The position numbers and the translations under genes are program-made. From Nocardia brasiliensis ATCC 700358 (GTDB taxonomy: Bacteria; Actinomycetota; Actinomycetes; Mycobacteriales; Mycobacteriaceae), in contig NC_018681.1 of assembly GCF_000250675.2 (NCBI RefSeq), positions 3,596,001 to 3,660,000 on the forward strand: a stretch of 64,000 nt of DNA. The letters are read 5' to 3'. The number at the start of each line of letters is the position of its first letter. The stretch's first letter is position 1. The notes beneath the pieces are model-generated. The model was not told where the DNA came from, made no database searches, and saw only the letters and a list, made by a program, of their open reading frames with translations. This document shows, in pieces, positions 35,625-44,440 of this stretch.

Positions 35625-35879
35625 GTGAGAGTGACCTTGCAGCCGGTCCCCGCCCGGCCGCCATGGCTTTCCGAGGTGACGGTGACCGTCGTCGTCACGC
35701 CGATCGCTGCGGCGCTGGGCGTGAACAGAACTGCCGCTGCACAGCAATGAGTTTCGGCATAGTTCGTACCCGGCTCTGCCTCGAGCCTTTGCGGTTCGAG
35801 CGCACGCCATGATGGTGCGGCACATGGACGACCAGCACGCGGATAACTGAAGGCGTGAATTGCCTTGTGGCAGTGTCGC
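35625..35879. other. Intergenic DNA with a possible gene remnant
   Basis: On the minus strand a short frame (VLFTPSAAAIGVTTTVTVTS, then a Cys-containing tail) runs to a TAG at 35622-35624 that lies in the foldback end. It could be the C-terminus of a lost secreted beta-sheet protein. It has no start codon, and I do not call it a gene. Confidence 0.3.
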
Positions 35880-37016
35880 TCAGGACGATGTGCAGCTCGT
35901 GTGAACGGTCTGTCCGAGGCTGGCGATCCGGGCTCCTATTCGGGTGAGGAGGTGGGCGGTGAGGGTGGGGTTTTGGGCGGTGTCGGTGGGGGTGAGGTCG
36001 GCGAGGGTGTAGACGTGGGTGAAACCGGCTCGGGGCCAGTGGGTTCGGGGGAGTTCGCTGCGGCCGGCGACGGCGATGACGGGGGTGGGGGCGGCGCGGT
36101 GGGCGACGGCGGCGGGGAGTTTGCCGCGTTCGGTTTGCTGGTCGAGGCGGCCTTCGCCGGTGACGATCAGGTCGGCAGCCGCGCGGTGCCGGTCGAAGTC
36201 GAGTAGGTCGAGGAAGTAGTCGGCGCCGGAGAGCGGGTGGGCGCCGAGGAGCAGGGCAGCGAAGCCGACGCCACCCGCGCTGCCTGCTCCTGGAGTGGCG
36301 GCGAGGGTGGGGGATTGGGGAAAACCGTTGTGGGACAGCGTTTGTACGAATCGGTGCAGGCCTGCGTCGAGGCGGCGCGCCTGCGCGGGGGTCGCGCCCT
36401 TCTGCGGGCCGTAGACGGCGGCCGCACCGTCGGGTCCGGTGAGCGGGTTGGTGACATCGGAGGCGAGCACCAACTCGACGGTGGGCAGGCGCACCGCCGC
36501 GGACACGTCGACCGCGGCGATGTCGAGCAGCGCACGACCACTCGGCGGCAGGACCCGGCCGGCGGCATCGGTGAACCGGAATCCCATGGCGGTCAACAAC
36601 CCCATGCCGCCGTCGGTGCTCGCGCTGCCGCCGAGTGCCAAGACGATTCGCCCCGGCCCGAACCGCAGCGCCTGCCGAAGCGCTTGTCCCAGGCCGAGAC
36701 TCGACGAGTCGAGCGGCCGGAGCCGCCCGCCGGGCAGTGTGGCGAGTCCGCAGGTGTTCGCGACCTCGACGACGGCGGTGTCGCCGCGCAGGGCGATCAG
36801 GCCCTGCCGCGGCGTCCCGGTCGCGCCCGCGACGGTGACCGGCACCGCCTCGAATCCGGCGGCGACTGCGGCGTCGACACTGCCGTCGCCGCCGTCGGCG
36901 AGCGGAAGGGCCCGGCATTCGGCCCCGGATGCGCTGAGCCCCAGCACAAGACAGCGGGCCACCTCGGCGGCGGACAGGCTGCCCTTGAACTTGTCGGGCG
37001 CGACCAGCACTCTCAT
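35880..37016 (-). CDS. Glycerate kinase (second copy)
   Basis: 378 aa from the ATG at 37016, which overlaps the upstream transporter stop (ATGA). Same family as the 28182-29375 gene: RVLVAPDKFKGSLSAAEVA, LADGGDGSVDAAV, LALGGSASTDGGMGL, LASDVTNPLTGPDGAAAVYGPQKGA and LIVTGEGRLDQQTERGKLP. Many differences show the copies are not a recent duplicate. It is the last gene of a three-gene unit with a 2-hydroxycarboxylate transporter and tartrate dehydrogenase, so here it probably phosphorylates glycerate derived from tartrate. Confidence 0.92.
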   Translation of the reverse strand: MRVLVAPDKFKGSLSAAEVARCLVLGLSASGAECRALPLADGGDGSVDAAVAAGFEAVPVTVAGATGTPRQGLIALRGDTAVVEVANTCGLATLPGGRLRPLDSSSLGLGQALRQALRFGPGRIVLALGGSASTDGGMGLLTAMGFRFTDAAGRVLPPSGRALLDIAAVDVSAAVRLPTVELVLASDVTNPLTGPDGAAAVYGPQKGATPAQARRLDAGLHRFVQTLSHNGFPQSPTLAATPGAGSAGGVGFAALLLGAHPLSGADYFLDLLDFDRHRAAADLIVTGEGRLDQQTERGKLPAAVAHRAAPTPVIAVAGRSELPRTHWPRAGFTHVYTLADLTPTDTAQNPTLTAHLLTRIGARIASLGQTVHTSCTSS

Positions 37017-38323
37017 CCTTGCCACACCTTGATCAGCGCGGCCGCCGAGATGACCGTGGTGACGCCGCCGATCCGGGTCGAGATCTGCGCGAACGGCATG
37101 AGATTCATCCGGTTCGACGCGGAAAGGATGGCCACGTCACCGGTTCCGCCGAGGCCGCTGTGGCACACGGTGACCAGCGAGGCGTCCACCGGGTACATAC
37201 CGATGGCGCGGCCGACGAAATAGCCGGTGGCGGCCATCGACAGGACAACGGCGACGCACGCGATCACATACCCCACCGACAGCACGCCGATGATGCTCTC
37301 CAACGGCAGGTACAGCAGCCCGAGCCCGATCATCGTGGGGTAGATGAAATATTTCGAGATGACGGTATAGACGCCGCGCACGCTGTCCTCGACCACCGGC
37401 GGGAAGACGCCGAACAGCTTGCACAGCACCGACATGATGATCACCAGCACTGGCGCGGGCAGGTGTACCACATGCTCCAGCAAGGTGGCCAGCACGAACA
37501 TGCCACAGATGAGAAGCACGCCGAGCGCGTGATTGCGCGGGGGCGCGGCCGGATCGCGCGGGGCGGGTGCCACTGGGCCGACCGGGTCGGGGTCGGCGGT
37601 CGGCACCTTCACCAACTGCCCGCCACCGTCGAGGTGCGGACGGCGATCCCCGAGCCGGCGTAGTACGCCTGCCGTGATGACCGCGGCGATATTGCCGATG
37701 ATCGCCGCCGGGATGAGTTCGGCGACGAAATCGGCCTGCTGCCCGCCGAGCGCCGACGCGTAGGCCGACGACAGCGGAATGACACCCTCGCCGATGCCGC
37801 CGCCGATGATCGGCACGACGATGTAGAACAGCGCGCGATGGAAGCTGTAGCCGAACGCCATGGCGACCGCGATCCCCACCGATACCGCGACCGCGGTGCC
37901 GAGCAGCAGCGGCGGGAAGATGCGGATCAGCCCGCCGATCATCACCTTTCGGCTCATGCCCAGGATGCTGCCGACCACCAGCGTGCAGATGACGAAGTAG
38001 AGGAAGTTCGCCTGCTTCATCAGCGCAGTCGCCGCGGCGAGCGTGTTCTCGCTGAAAGCGCCGAGGTACACCAGGATCGAGGGCACCATCAGGCAGATCA
38101 ACGCGCCGCCACCGATTTTCGAGATGACCGGGAGCCGGTTGCCGAGCGGGCCGAGCAGCATGCCCAAGCCGACGATCACCGCGAGTCCGCCGATCATGTT
38201 CTCGGGTATGGCATCGAAGAAGCCCGCGGCGAGCACACCCGCGGTCAGGGCCACCGGCACGACCAGCGGGATGCCGTCGAGCGCGGGCGCGGGGAACGAA
38301 CGGGGCCGGGCGTCGAGCTTCAT
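37013..38323 (-). CDS. 2-hydroxycarboxylate (2HCT) family transporter
   Basis: 436 aa from the ATG at 38323, overlapping the dehydrogenase stop. About 11 hydrophobic segments are interrupted by a long Pro-rich cytoplasmic loop (PTADPDPVGPVAPAPRDPAAPP). The two re-entrant GGxG signatures of CitS/CimH-type carriers are present: IIGGGIGEGVIPLS and SGLGGTGDVAILSASNRMNLMPFAQIS. The family moves citrate, malate and similar acids with Na+ or H+. Genomic context suggests tartrate or a related dicarboxylate. Confidence 0.88.
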   Translation of the reverse strand: MKLDARPRSFPAPALDGIPLVVPVALTAGVLAAGFFDAIPENMIGGLAVIVGLGMLLGPLGNRLPVISKIGGGALICLMVPSILVYLGAFSENTLAAATALMKQANFLYFVICTLVVGSILGMSRKVMIGGLIRIFPPLLLGTAVAVSVGIAVAMAFGYSFHRALFYIVVPIIGGGIGEGVIPLSSAYASALGGQQADFVAELIPAAIIGNIAAVITAGVLRRLGDRRPHLDGGGQLVKVPTADPDPVGPVAPAPRDPAAPPRNHALGVLLICGMFVLATLLEHVVHLPAPVLVIIMSVLCKLFGVFPPVVEDSVRGVYTVISKYFIYPTMIGLGLLYLPLESIIGVLSVGYVIACVAVVLSMAATGYFVGRAIGMYPVDASLVTVCHSGLGGTGDVAILSASNRMNLMPFAQISTRIGGVTTVISAAALIKVWQG

Positions 38324-39426
38324 GCTCGCCTCGCCGCGGTCATCGAGGTGGCCGCCTCGAGCTGCGCGCAGACCAGGGCACCGAAGGACTCCGTGGTCCC
38401 GGACCCGCCCATATCCGGTGTCATCGCGGACCTGTCCTGCACGAGCGCGGCTTCGACCGCGGCGAGCACCGCCGCGGCGGCCGCGTCCTCGCCCAGATGC
38501 TCCAGCATCATCGCGCCGCTCCAGATCTGGCCGATGGGGTTGGCGATCCCCAGCCCGGCGATATCGGGCGCCGAACCGTGCACCGGCTCGAACAGACTCG
38601 GAAAACGCCGCTCGGGGTTGATGTTCCCGCTCGGCGCGATGCCGATGGTGCCGGTGCAGGCGGGCCCGAGATCGGACAGGATATCGCCGAAGAGATTGCT
38701 CGCGACCACCACGTCGAACCAGTCCGGATGCAAGACGAAATTCGCCGTCAGAATATCGATGTGGTACTTGTCCACCGCCACGTCGGGATAACTGCCCGCC
38801 ATGTCGGCGACGCGTTCGTCCCAATAGGGCATGGAGATGGAAATGCCGTTGCTCTTCGTCGCGGAGGTGAGGTGTCGTTTCGGCCTGCGTTGCGCTAGTT
38901 CGAACGCGTACTTCAGGATTCGATCGACGCCGGTTCTGGTCATCACGGTCTCCTGCAGCACCGTTTCCCGGTCGGTGCCCTCGAAGATCTTGCCGCCGAC
39001 GCTCGAGTATTCGCCCTCGGTGTTCTCCCGGACCACGTAGAAGTCGACGTCGCCGGGCCGCCGCCCGGCGAGCGGGCTGCTGATGCCCGGTAGCAGCCGG
39101 ACCGGGCGCAGGCTCACGTACTGGTCGAAATGGCGGCGGAACTGCAACAGGCTGCCCCACAGCGAGATGTGGTCGGGCACCACCTCGGGCCAGCCGACGG
39201 CGCCGAAGAAGAGCGCGTCGAAGACGGACAGCTGGTCGAACCAGCCGTCCGGCAGCATTTTCCCGGTCGCCGTGTAGTAATCCGCGCTCGCGAAATCGAA
39301 CTCGGTGATATCCAGGGTGAAGTCGAATGCGGCCGCCGCGGCCGAGAGAACTCGAATTCCCTGCGGCACGACTTCCTTGCCGATGCCGTCGCCCGGAATG
39401 ACAGCAATTCGGTGTGTGGCACCCAT
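38320..39426 (-). CDS. Tartrate dehydrogenase/decarboxylase (or D-malate dehydrogenase)
   Basis: 368 aa from the ATG at 39426. It is a beta-decarboxylating dehydrogenase: IAVIPGDGIGKEVVPQG at the N-terminus, SLRPVRLLPG, DFYVVRENTEGEYSSVGG, and VVASNLFGDILSDLGPACTGTIGIAPSGNINP with metal-binding Asp residues. FDALFFGAVGWPEVVPDHISLWG is characteristic of tartrate dehydrogenase rather than isopropylmalate dehydrogenase. It would yield oxaloglycolate, glycerate or pyruvate depending on substrate. It heads the unit and is divergent from a LysR gene, its likely regulator. Confidence 0.9.
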   Translation of the reverse strand: MGATHRIAVIPGDGIGKEVVPQGIRVLSAAAAAFDFTLDITEFDFASADYYTATGKMLPDGWFDQLSVFDALFFGAVGWPEVVPDHISLWGSLLQFRRHFDQYVSLRPVRLLPGISSPLAGRRPGDVDFYVVRENTEGEYSSVGGKIFEGTDRETVLQETVMTRTGVDRILKYAFELAQRRPKRHLTSATKSNGISISMPYWDERVADMAGSYPDVAVDKYHIDILTANFVLHPDWFDVVVASNLFGDILSDLGPACTGTIGIAPSGNINPERRFPSLFEPVHGSAPDIAGLGIANPIGQIWSGAMMLEHLGEDAAAAAVLAAVEAALVQDRSAMTPDMGGSGTTESFGALVCAQLEAATSMTAARRA

Positions 39427-39549
39427 CGTCGCGTGCTCCGATCTTCTTGGTAACGAGACGTTCTCAACGGTAGGCTCGGATATTCCGCGGCAAAAGCACG
39501 GAACGCGCAAGAGACTCTTTCCCGAAAGGAAAAGACGAAGGAGGTCGCC

Positions 39550-40488
39550 GTGTACGGTGCGTCCACCGACGACGTGACGTTTTTCGACATCGTCGCGCGC
39601 TCACGCAGCCTGACCGAGGCGGCCCGCGAGTTCGGCATCTCGGTGTCGTCGGTGAGCAAGCGGCTTGCGCAGATGGAGGCCCGGCTCGGGGTAGTGCTGG
39701 TACAGCGCAGCACGCGCAGGCTGACGCTGACCCCGGAAGGGGAGCGGTACGCGGCGGGCGCCGCGGTGATCGCCGCCCAGCTCGAGGAGCTGGAGGACTC
39801 GATCGCCGAACAGCGCCACGACCTGCGTGGCCGGGTGCACCTGCGGTCGACGATCGGCCTGGGCCGCGCGCACATCGCGCCACTGGTCGCGGATTTCGTG
39901 CAGCGACACCCTTCGGTGCAGGTGGACCTGGAGCTGTCCGCGCTGCCGCTGAACATCGCGGGCACCGGCTACGACATCGCCATTCACGTAGGCCCGCTGC
40001 AGGATTCGCGGTTGACCGCGACCAGGCTGTGGGTCAATCGGCGGGTAGTGTGCGCGGCTCCGGAGTACGTGCGCAGGCACGGCATGCCCGCCACCGTGAA
40101 GGAGCTGGCCGAGCACAACTGCATCATCTTGCGGGAGAACGAATCCGACTACGCGCTGTGGCGGTTCGAGAGCGCGGGAAAGGAACTCGCGGTCCGGGTG
40201 GCGGGGAACCTGATCAGCAACGACGGCGACGTGATCACCCGCTGGTGCCTGGAGGGTCGCGGGCTGGTCATGCGGTCGCGCTGGCACGTCGATCCGCTGC
40301 TGAAAGACGGGTCGCTGATTCAGGTGCTGCCGGAGCTGGAGACGCCGCCCGCGGACATCTGCGCGGTGTACGCGGCCGCCGCGCCGTTACCGCGCCGGAC
40401 CAGGGCGGTGATCGATCATCTGAAGGCGGGGCTCGGCCGCCGGATCACCGGGGCGGGTCCGCAGGACGCACCGAGCGCGGCCCGGTAG
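39550..40488 (+). CDS. LysR family transcriptional regulator
   Basis: 312 aa; the GTG follows AGGAGGTCGCC. The N-terminal winged helix FFDIVARSRSLTEAAREFGISVSSVSKRLAQMEARLGVVLVQRSTRRLTLTPEGERY is textbook LysR, and the C-terminal co-inducer domain contains NIAGTGYDIAIHVGPLQDSRLTATRL. It belongs to the DsdC/CrgA-like group. It lies 123 bp from the divergent tartrate dehydrogenase gene and probably activates it in response to tartrate or a similar acid. Confidence 0.9.
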   Translation: MYGASTDDVTFFDIVARSRSLTEAAREFGISVSSVSKRLAQMEARLGVVLVQRSTRRLTLTPEGERYAAGAAVIAAQLEELEDSIAEQRHDLRGRVHLRSTIGLGRAHIAPLVADFVQRHPSVQVDLELSALPLNIAGTGYDIAIHVGPLQDSRLTATRLWVNRRVVCAAPEYVRRHGMPATVKELAEHNCIILRENESDYALWRFESAGKELAVRVAGNLISNDGDVITRWCLEGRGLVMRSRWHVDPLLKDGSLIQVLPELETPPADICAVYAAAAPLPRRTRAVIDHLKAGLGRRITGAGPQDAPSAAR

Positions 40489-40526
40489 GCCGCGCTCGAC
40501 GCAAACGCCCTGTCCTGCGGCATCTT

Positions 40527-40958
40527 TCAGGCGTACAGCGCGACGAACTTGTCCAGTGACCGCTCGATGTCACCCTTCACCGCGCGCGCCACGCCGGCGC
40601 CGATCGGCCCGAACAGCGGTCGTCCGCCGAGTTCGATATCGACGGTCACCTCCGAGCCGGTGCCCTTCGGCGCGACCAGCAACTCGAGCCCGAGCTTCGT
40701 ACCGCCCTTGCCCGCCCCGGTGAGCAGCAACCGCCGCGGCGGCTCGGCGGCCTTCACCGTCCAGGTCACCCGGTTGCGCAGTCCCTTCACGGAAGCGACG
40801 CCGACCAACTGGGTGCCGACGGTCAGCTGCTCGGGCACCCCGCTGCGCCACGCCTCGTGCATCGTCAGCCACTTGTCCAGGTCGGCCAGGTTGGACGTGT
40901 GCGACCACGCGTCCTCCGGGGAGATCGGCACATCGACGGACACCTTCAGCTTTGCCAT
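40527..40958 (-). CDS. SRPBCC protein, Rv0910 antitoxin-like
   Basis: 143 aa from the ATG at 40958. It matches the Mycobacterium tuberculosis Rv0910 family along its length: MAKLKVSVDVPISPEDAWSHTSNLADLDKWLTMHEAWRSGVPE, VKGLRNRVTWTV and LGGRPLFGPIGAGVARAVKGDIERSL. The fold is the START/SRPBCC helix-grip with a hydrophobic ligand cavity. Rv0910 is described as the antitoxin of the short Rv0909 toxin. I see no Rv0909-like frame next to this gene, so it may be a solitary lipid- or ligand-binding protein. Confidence 0.8.
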   Translation of the reverse strand: MAKLKVSVDVPISPEDAWSHTSNLADLDKWLTMHEAWRSGVPEQLTVGTQLVGVASVKGLRNRVTWTVKAAEPPRRLLLTGAGKGGTKLGLELLVAPKGTGSEVTVDIELGGRPLFGPIGAGVARAVKGDIERSLDKFVALYA

Positions 40959-41684
40959 GGCGGCATAGTATCCGGTACCGCCAGTCTGAGTTACCTGTGC
41001 GACCTCGGTGCGGCGTTGTCCAAGTGCACTCGGGACTCGCGGCGGTCGCGGTGTCTCGCTCGACCGGCGACTTCCGGGCAACTGTTCGGTCCGCCTCCGG
41101 TAGACCGACCGGTCCGTAAATCGCTCATATCAAACTGGACGTACCAGCTAACTTTCGAGCAAGAGCAAACCGAATGCCCTGTTGCGGGCCGGTTTCCGGC
41201 GGTCGGCTAGGTAGGCGCGGTTGACAGAATGCGCGAGATGTGCGGCGGCACGAATAGATCGGATGATGTGTCCTCTATCGACACCATGGAAACACCCCTG
41301 GTCACTGCGTGGCTAGCGGCCGTGATCGCCAGGGGCGCAGCATTATTGCGCATTCGTGTGCGGTAGTCACCTCTTGTCTGCAAACGCAATCATGTGAGTG
41401 GATCGGGCGAGACTTGGTTGCATTGCTGCTAATGTCGGGGCGTCGGGTTCTGGTAACCGTTCGGACACAATCCGTTCGGTCGGCGATCGACCGTGGAATC
41501 GCCTGCCCCGCGGGCACTGTGAGGCAAGAGCAGAACGGCCTCGTCAGTGCGCGCAGGTCTACCGGTCCTCCGACGTGGACCAGATCCGACCAGGGATGTG
41601 CATGGTCGGCGTCGCGAGGAAGGCGAGACGAAGCACGATGACGGAGAGTCGATTCCTCGGCGCCAATCGACGACGAAAGAACTG
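40959..41684. other. 726-bp intergenic region before the conservon
   Basis: I find no convincing gene on either strand; frames are short with no domain-like sequence. It holds a loose hairpin (CCCCTGG near 41295 opposite CCAGGGG near 41330) and a direct repeat CCGTTCGG at 41457-41464 and 41472-41479. It presumably contains the conservon promoter. Confidence 0.5.
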
Positions 41685-43085
41685 ATGAATCAAGATATCG
41701 CCGTGGTGCTTGCATGGATCCTCGCCGCCGCTCTGCTGGTTGCGATAGCGGTGGCGCTGTACGCATTCCAGTATGCGAAACAACAGCGAGCCAGAGCCGA
41801 AGCACTCGCCAGAGAGCAGCGAGCCGTCGACGAGACCGTCGAGCGGTTCGCCACGAACACGATGCCCGCGGTCACCGAGTCGATCAGACGTTTCGACACC
41901 CAGCCGCCCACCGTCGAGGTGCCGCCCGGCCTGGAGAACTCCCGGCTGGCCCAGGTGCTGCGCTGGATCGCCGAGCGGTACGCCGACGATCTGAGCCTGC
42001 TGCGGTCCGAGACCAGGGAGCAGGCCAATCACGAGGCCCAGCAGGCGATCGGCGCCGCCGAGGGCAAGGTCCGCGAGGAGGTGTCGGCCGCGTCGCGGCA
42101 GGCGACCAGCGCGGCCGTGCGCTCATTCGGCACCTCGGTGGTCAGCCTCGGCGCCGACGTGAGCCAGGTGGTGAGTTCCGCGCTGCGTGAGCACCGCAAC
42201 GACGAGGTCTACGAGACGCTCACCCGGATCGACCACACCGTGCAGCAGATGATCCGCCAGGCGCAGTCCTACGTGATCGTCTGCGGTGGCCTGCCCGGTC
42301 GCCGCTGGCCCGCCCAGTCGCTCACCGATGTGGTCGGCGGCGCCATCGGCCGCGTCCGCGACTACCTGCGGGTGCGCCCCAATCAGCTCGACCGGGTGGT
42401 GATCAGCCGGGCGGTGGAACCGCTCGTGCACACCCTGGCCACGCTGCTCGACAACGCGCTGCGCTATTCTCCGCCAACGTCTTTCGTGGACGTGAGTTTC
42501 CAGGAAGGGCATCACGGCGTCACCGTGATCATCGATGACGCCGGTGTCCGGATGAACGCCGAACAGATGGAGGAGGCCCGGCAGGTGCTCGCGCACGAGC
42601 GCTCGGTCGACATCCATCAGCTCGGCCCCTCGCCCAAGGTCGGTTTTCCCGGCATCGCCGCACTGGCCCGCCGCTACGGCTTCACCGTCTACATCGACGG
42701 CCCCAACGTCTACGGCGGCATGCGGGCGATGGTCTATATCCCCGAGGCGCTGCTGATGACCCAGCAGCCCGGTCAGGACGTGGTGCCCGCGCACGAGCAG
42801 CCCGCCGCCGAGGTCGCCCCGCCGCCCGCGCCCGCCCCGGTGCCCGCGGCCCGCGAACCGCAGCGTGAAGAGCCCAGCGAGAGTGAGCAATTCGCCGTGC
42901 ACGAGATCACCAGCGGCGGTCTACCGAAGCGCCGTCGCCGTACCGTCGCCTTAGCTCCGGTCGGGCCGCGTACCGAGCCGGGACTGGCCCGCCCCGATGT
43001 CGCCGCCGCCTGGCACACCGGCTCCCAGAGCGGCCGTGCCGCCGCTACCGATCACTCCGAGCACACCGAAGGGATGACATCCTGA
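41685..43085 (+). CDS. Conservon sensor-like ATPase (CvnA type)
   Basis: 466 aa from the ATG at 41685. One N-terminal membrane segment (VVLAWILAAALLVAIAVALYAF) is followed by a charged, probably coiled-coil region (about 28-200), a DHp-like segment (RIDHTVQQMIRQAQ) and a GHKL ATPase domain with the N-box LLDNALRYSPP and DDAGVRM. The C-terminal ~100 residues are Pro/Ala-rich. In Streptomyces conservons the A component is the histidine-kinase-like partner of the B, C and D proteins at the membrane. Its stop overlaps the next start. Confidence 0.88.
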   Translation: MNQDIAVVLAWILAAALLVAIAVALYAFQYAKQQRARAEALAREQRAVDETVERFATNTMPAVTESIRRFDTQPPTVEVPPGLENSRLAQVLRWIAERYADDLSLLRSETREQANHEAQQAIGAAEGKVREEVSAASRQATSAAVRSFGTSVVSLGADVSQVVSSALREHRNDEVYETLTRIDHTVQQMIRQAQSYVIVCGGLPGRRWPAQSLTDVVGGAIGRVRDYLRVRPNQLDRVVISRAVEPLVHTLATLLDNALRYSPPTSFVDVSFQEGHHGVTVIIDDAGVRMNAEQMEEARQVLAHERSVDIHQLGPSPKVGFPGIAALARRYGFTVYIDGPNVYGGMRAMVYIPEALLMTQQPGQDVVPAHEQPAAEVAPPPAPAPVPAAREPQREEPSESEQFAVHEITSGGLPKRRRRTVALAPVGPRTEPGLARPDVAAAWHTGSQSGRAAATDHSEHTEGMTS

Positions 43086-43510
43086 TGGGCACCCCCGTGA
43101 CCGACAGCAGCAACAAGCTCGGCTGGCTACTCGACGATCTCAACGTTCCCGGCGTCAGATTCTCGGTCTTACTCTCCGAGGACGGTCTGCGGATCGCGCA
43201 TTCGCCGGGTATCGAGCGCGACGAGGCCGAGCGGTTCTCCGCCGCGGCGTCGGGCCTGCGGTCGCTCGGCAAGGCACTCGGCGAGTTCTGCGGCGACGCG
43301 AACAACGGTGTGCGACAGAACATGACCGAATACGACCAGGGCATGATCCTGATCACCGCGGCGGGGGAGGGCGCGCTGCTCGGCGTCGCGACCAGCACCG
43401 AGATCGACATCGCCCTCATCGCGCACCGGATGAACGAACTGGCCGGCCGGGTCGGGCACGAACTCGGCAGCCAACCCCGCAGGCGTGTCGATGGTGGCGA
43501 ATTGCCATGA
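43085..43510 (+). CDS. Roadblock/LC7 domain protein (CvnB type)
   Basis: 141 aa. The roadblock/LC7 fold is recognisable from LGWLLDDLNVPGVRFSVLLSEDGLRIAHSPGIERDEAERFSAAASGLRSLGKALGE and the ILITAAGEGALLGVATSTEIDIALIAHRMNELAGRVG end. Such proteins act as GTPase-activating partners or scaffolds for small GTPases such as the one encoded two genes downstream. It is coupled to its neighbours by overlapping start/stop codons. Confidence 0.92.
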   Translation: MGTPVTDSSNKLGWLLDDLNVPGVRFSVLLSEDGLRIAHSPGIERDEAERFSAAASGLRSLGKALGEFCGDANNGVRQNMTEYDQGMILITAAGEGALLGVATSTEIDIALIAHRMNELAGRVGHELGSQPRRRVDGGELP

Positions 43511-43860
43511 CACCACGGTCCCGGCGTGATCCCGACCTGGTTCGGGCATACGTGCGCACCGGGGGACGCACCCGTCCCACTCGTGAGCTGGACCTGGTCA
43601 CTTTGGTCCGTGCGGCCAAGGACCCGGCGCCGGGTGCCACACCCGACACACGCCGGGTCATGAATCTCTGCAGCCGCCGGGGTGCGCTGTCGATCGCCGA
43701 GATCGCCGCGTACCTCGACCTGCCGCCGTCCGTCGTGAAGATCGTCGCGGCCGATCTCATGGACAGCGGCCACCTTGTCTCACCTACCCCGGCGGAAAAC
43801 CTGCCGGAGATCGCTCTGCTGGAGGAGGTACTCAATGGGCTCCGTGCTCTCGCCGTCTGA
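43507..43860 (+). CDS. DUF742 protein (CvnC type)
   Basis: 117 aa with the DUF742 signature VRAYVRTGGRTRPTRELDLVTLV and a winged-helix-like part RRVMNLCSRRGALSIAEIAAYLDLPPSVVKIVAADLMDSGHL. In conservons this protein forms part of the complex with the sensor, roadblock and GTPase components. The ATG overlaps the previous stop, and the gene overlaps the GTPase start by 26 nt. Confidence 0.92.
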   Translation: MTPRSRRDPDLVRAYVRTGGRTRPTRELDLVTLVRAAKDPAPGATPDTRRVMNLCSRRGALSIAEIAAYLDLPPSVVKIVAADLMDSGHLVSPTPAENLPEIALLEEVLNGLRALAV

Positions 43861-44440
43861 TCGCCCAGTCGACTATGTGCCGGAGACCGTTACCCGTTCC
43901 GTAAAGCTTTTGGTGGCAGGCAATTTCGGGGTCGGCAAGACCACCTTCGTGAGCAGCGTCTCGGAGATCAAGCCGCTGCGCACGGAGGAGACGATCACCG
44001 AGGCCAGCGTCGGCGTCGACGACATGGCGGGCCTGCCCGGTAAATCGCAGACGACCGTCGCGATGGATTTCGGGCGCATCACACTCAGCCCGAAACTCGC
44101 GCTCTACCTGTTCGGCACGCCGGGCCAGCAGCGGTTCGTCCCGCTGTGGGAAGAGCTGGCCCGCGGCGCGCTCGGCGCGCTGGTGCTCGTCGACACGCGA
44201 CGCATCGAGAAATCCGACGAGGTGCTCTCGGTGCTGGAGGAGCGTGGCGTGCCGTATTCGGTGGCGGTCAACCAATTCGAAGGTGCCAGGAACTATCCGC
44301 TCAGCGAGGTTCGCGACGCGCTGGACCTGGCTCCCGACACCCCGCTCACCTCCTTGGACGCACGTGACAGAGGCACGTGCCTGCGCTCCCTGATCACGCT
44401 CGTCGAATTCCTGTTCCAGCGTCTGGAGTCACGTCTTTGA
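43835..44440 (+). CDS. Small GTPase (CvnD type)
   Basis: 201 aa from the ATG at 43835, after GGAGGAGG. The nucleotide site is complete: Walker A GNFGVGKTTF (about residues 30-39), switch region ETITEASVGVDD, LYLFGTPGQQRF (Walker B/G3) and AVNQFEG in the G4 position, where Asn-Gln replaces the usual NKxD. This is the MglA/CvnD group of prokaryotic Ras-like GTPases. It is probably the output switch of the complex. Confidence 0.92.
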   Translation: MGSVLSPSDRPVDYVPETVTRSVKLLVAGNFGVGKTTFVSSVSEIKPLRTEETITEASVGVDDMAGLPGKSQTTVAMDFGRITLSPKLALYLFGTPGQQRFVPLWEELARGALGALVLVDTRRIEKSDEVLSVLEERGVPYSVAVNQFEGARNYPLSEVRDALDLAPDTPLTSLDARDRGTCLRSLITLVEFLFQRLESRL

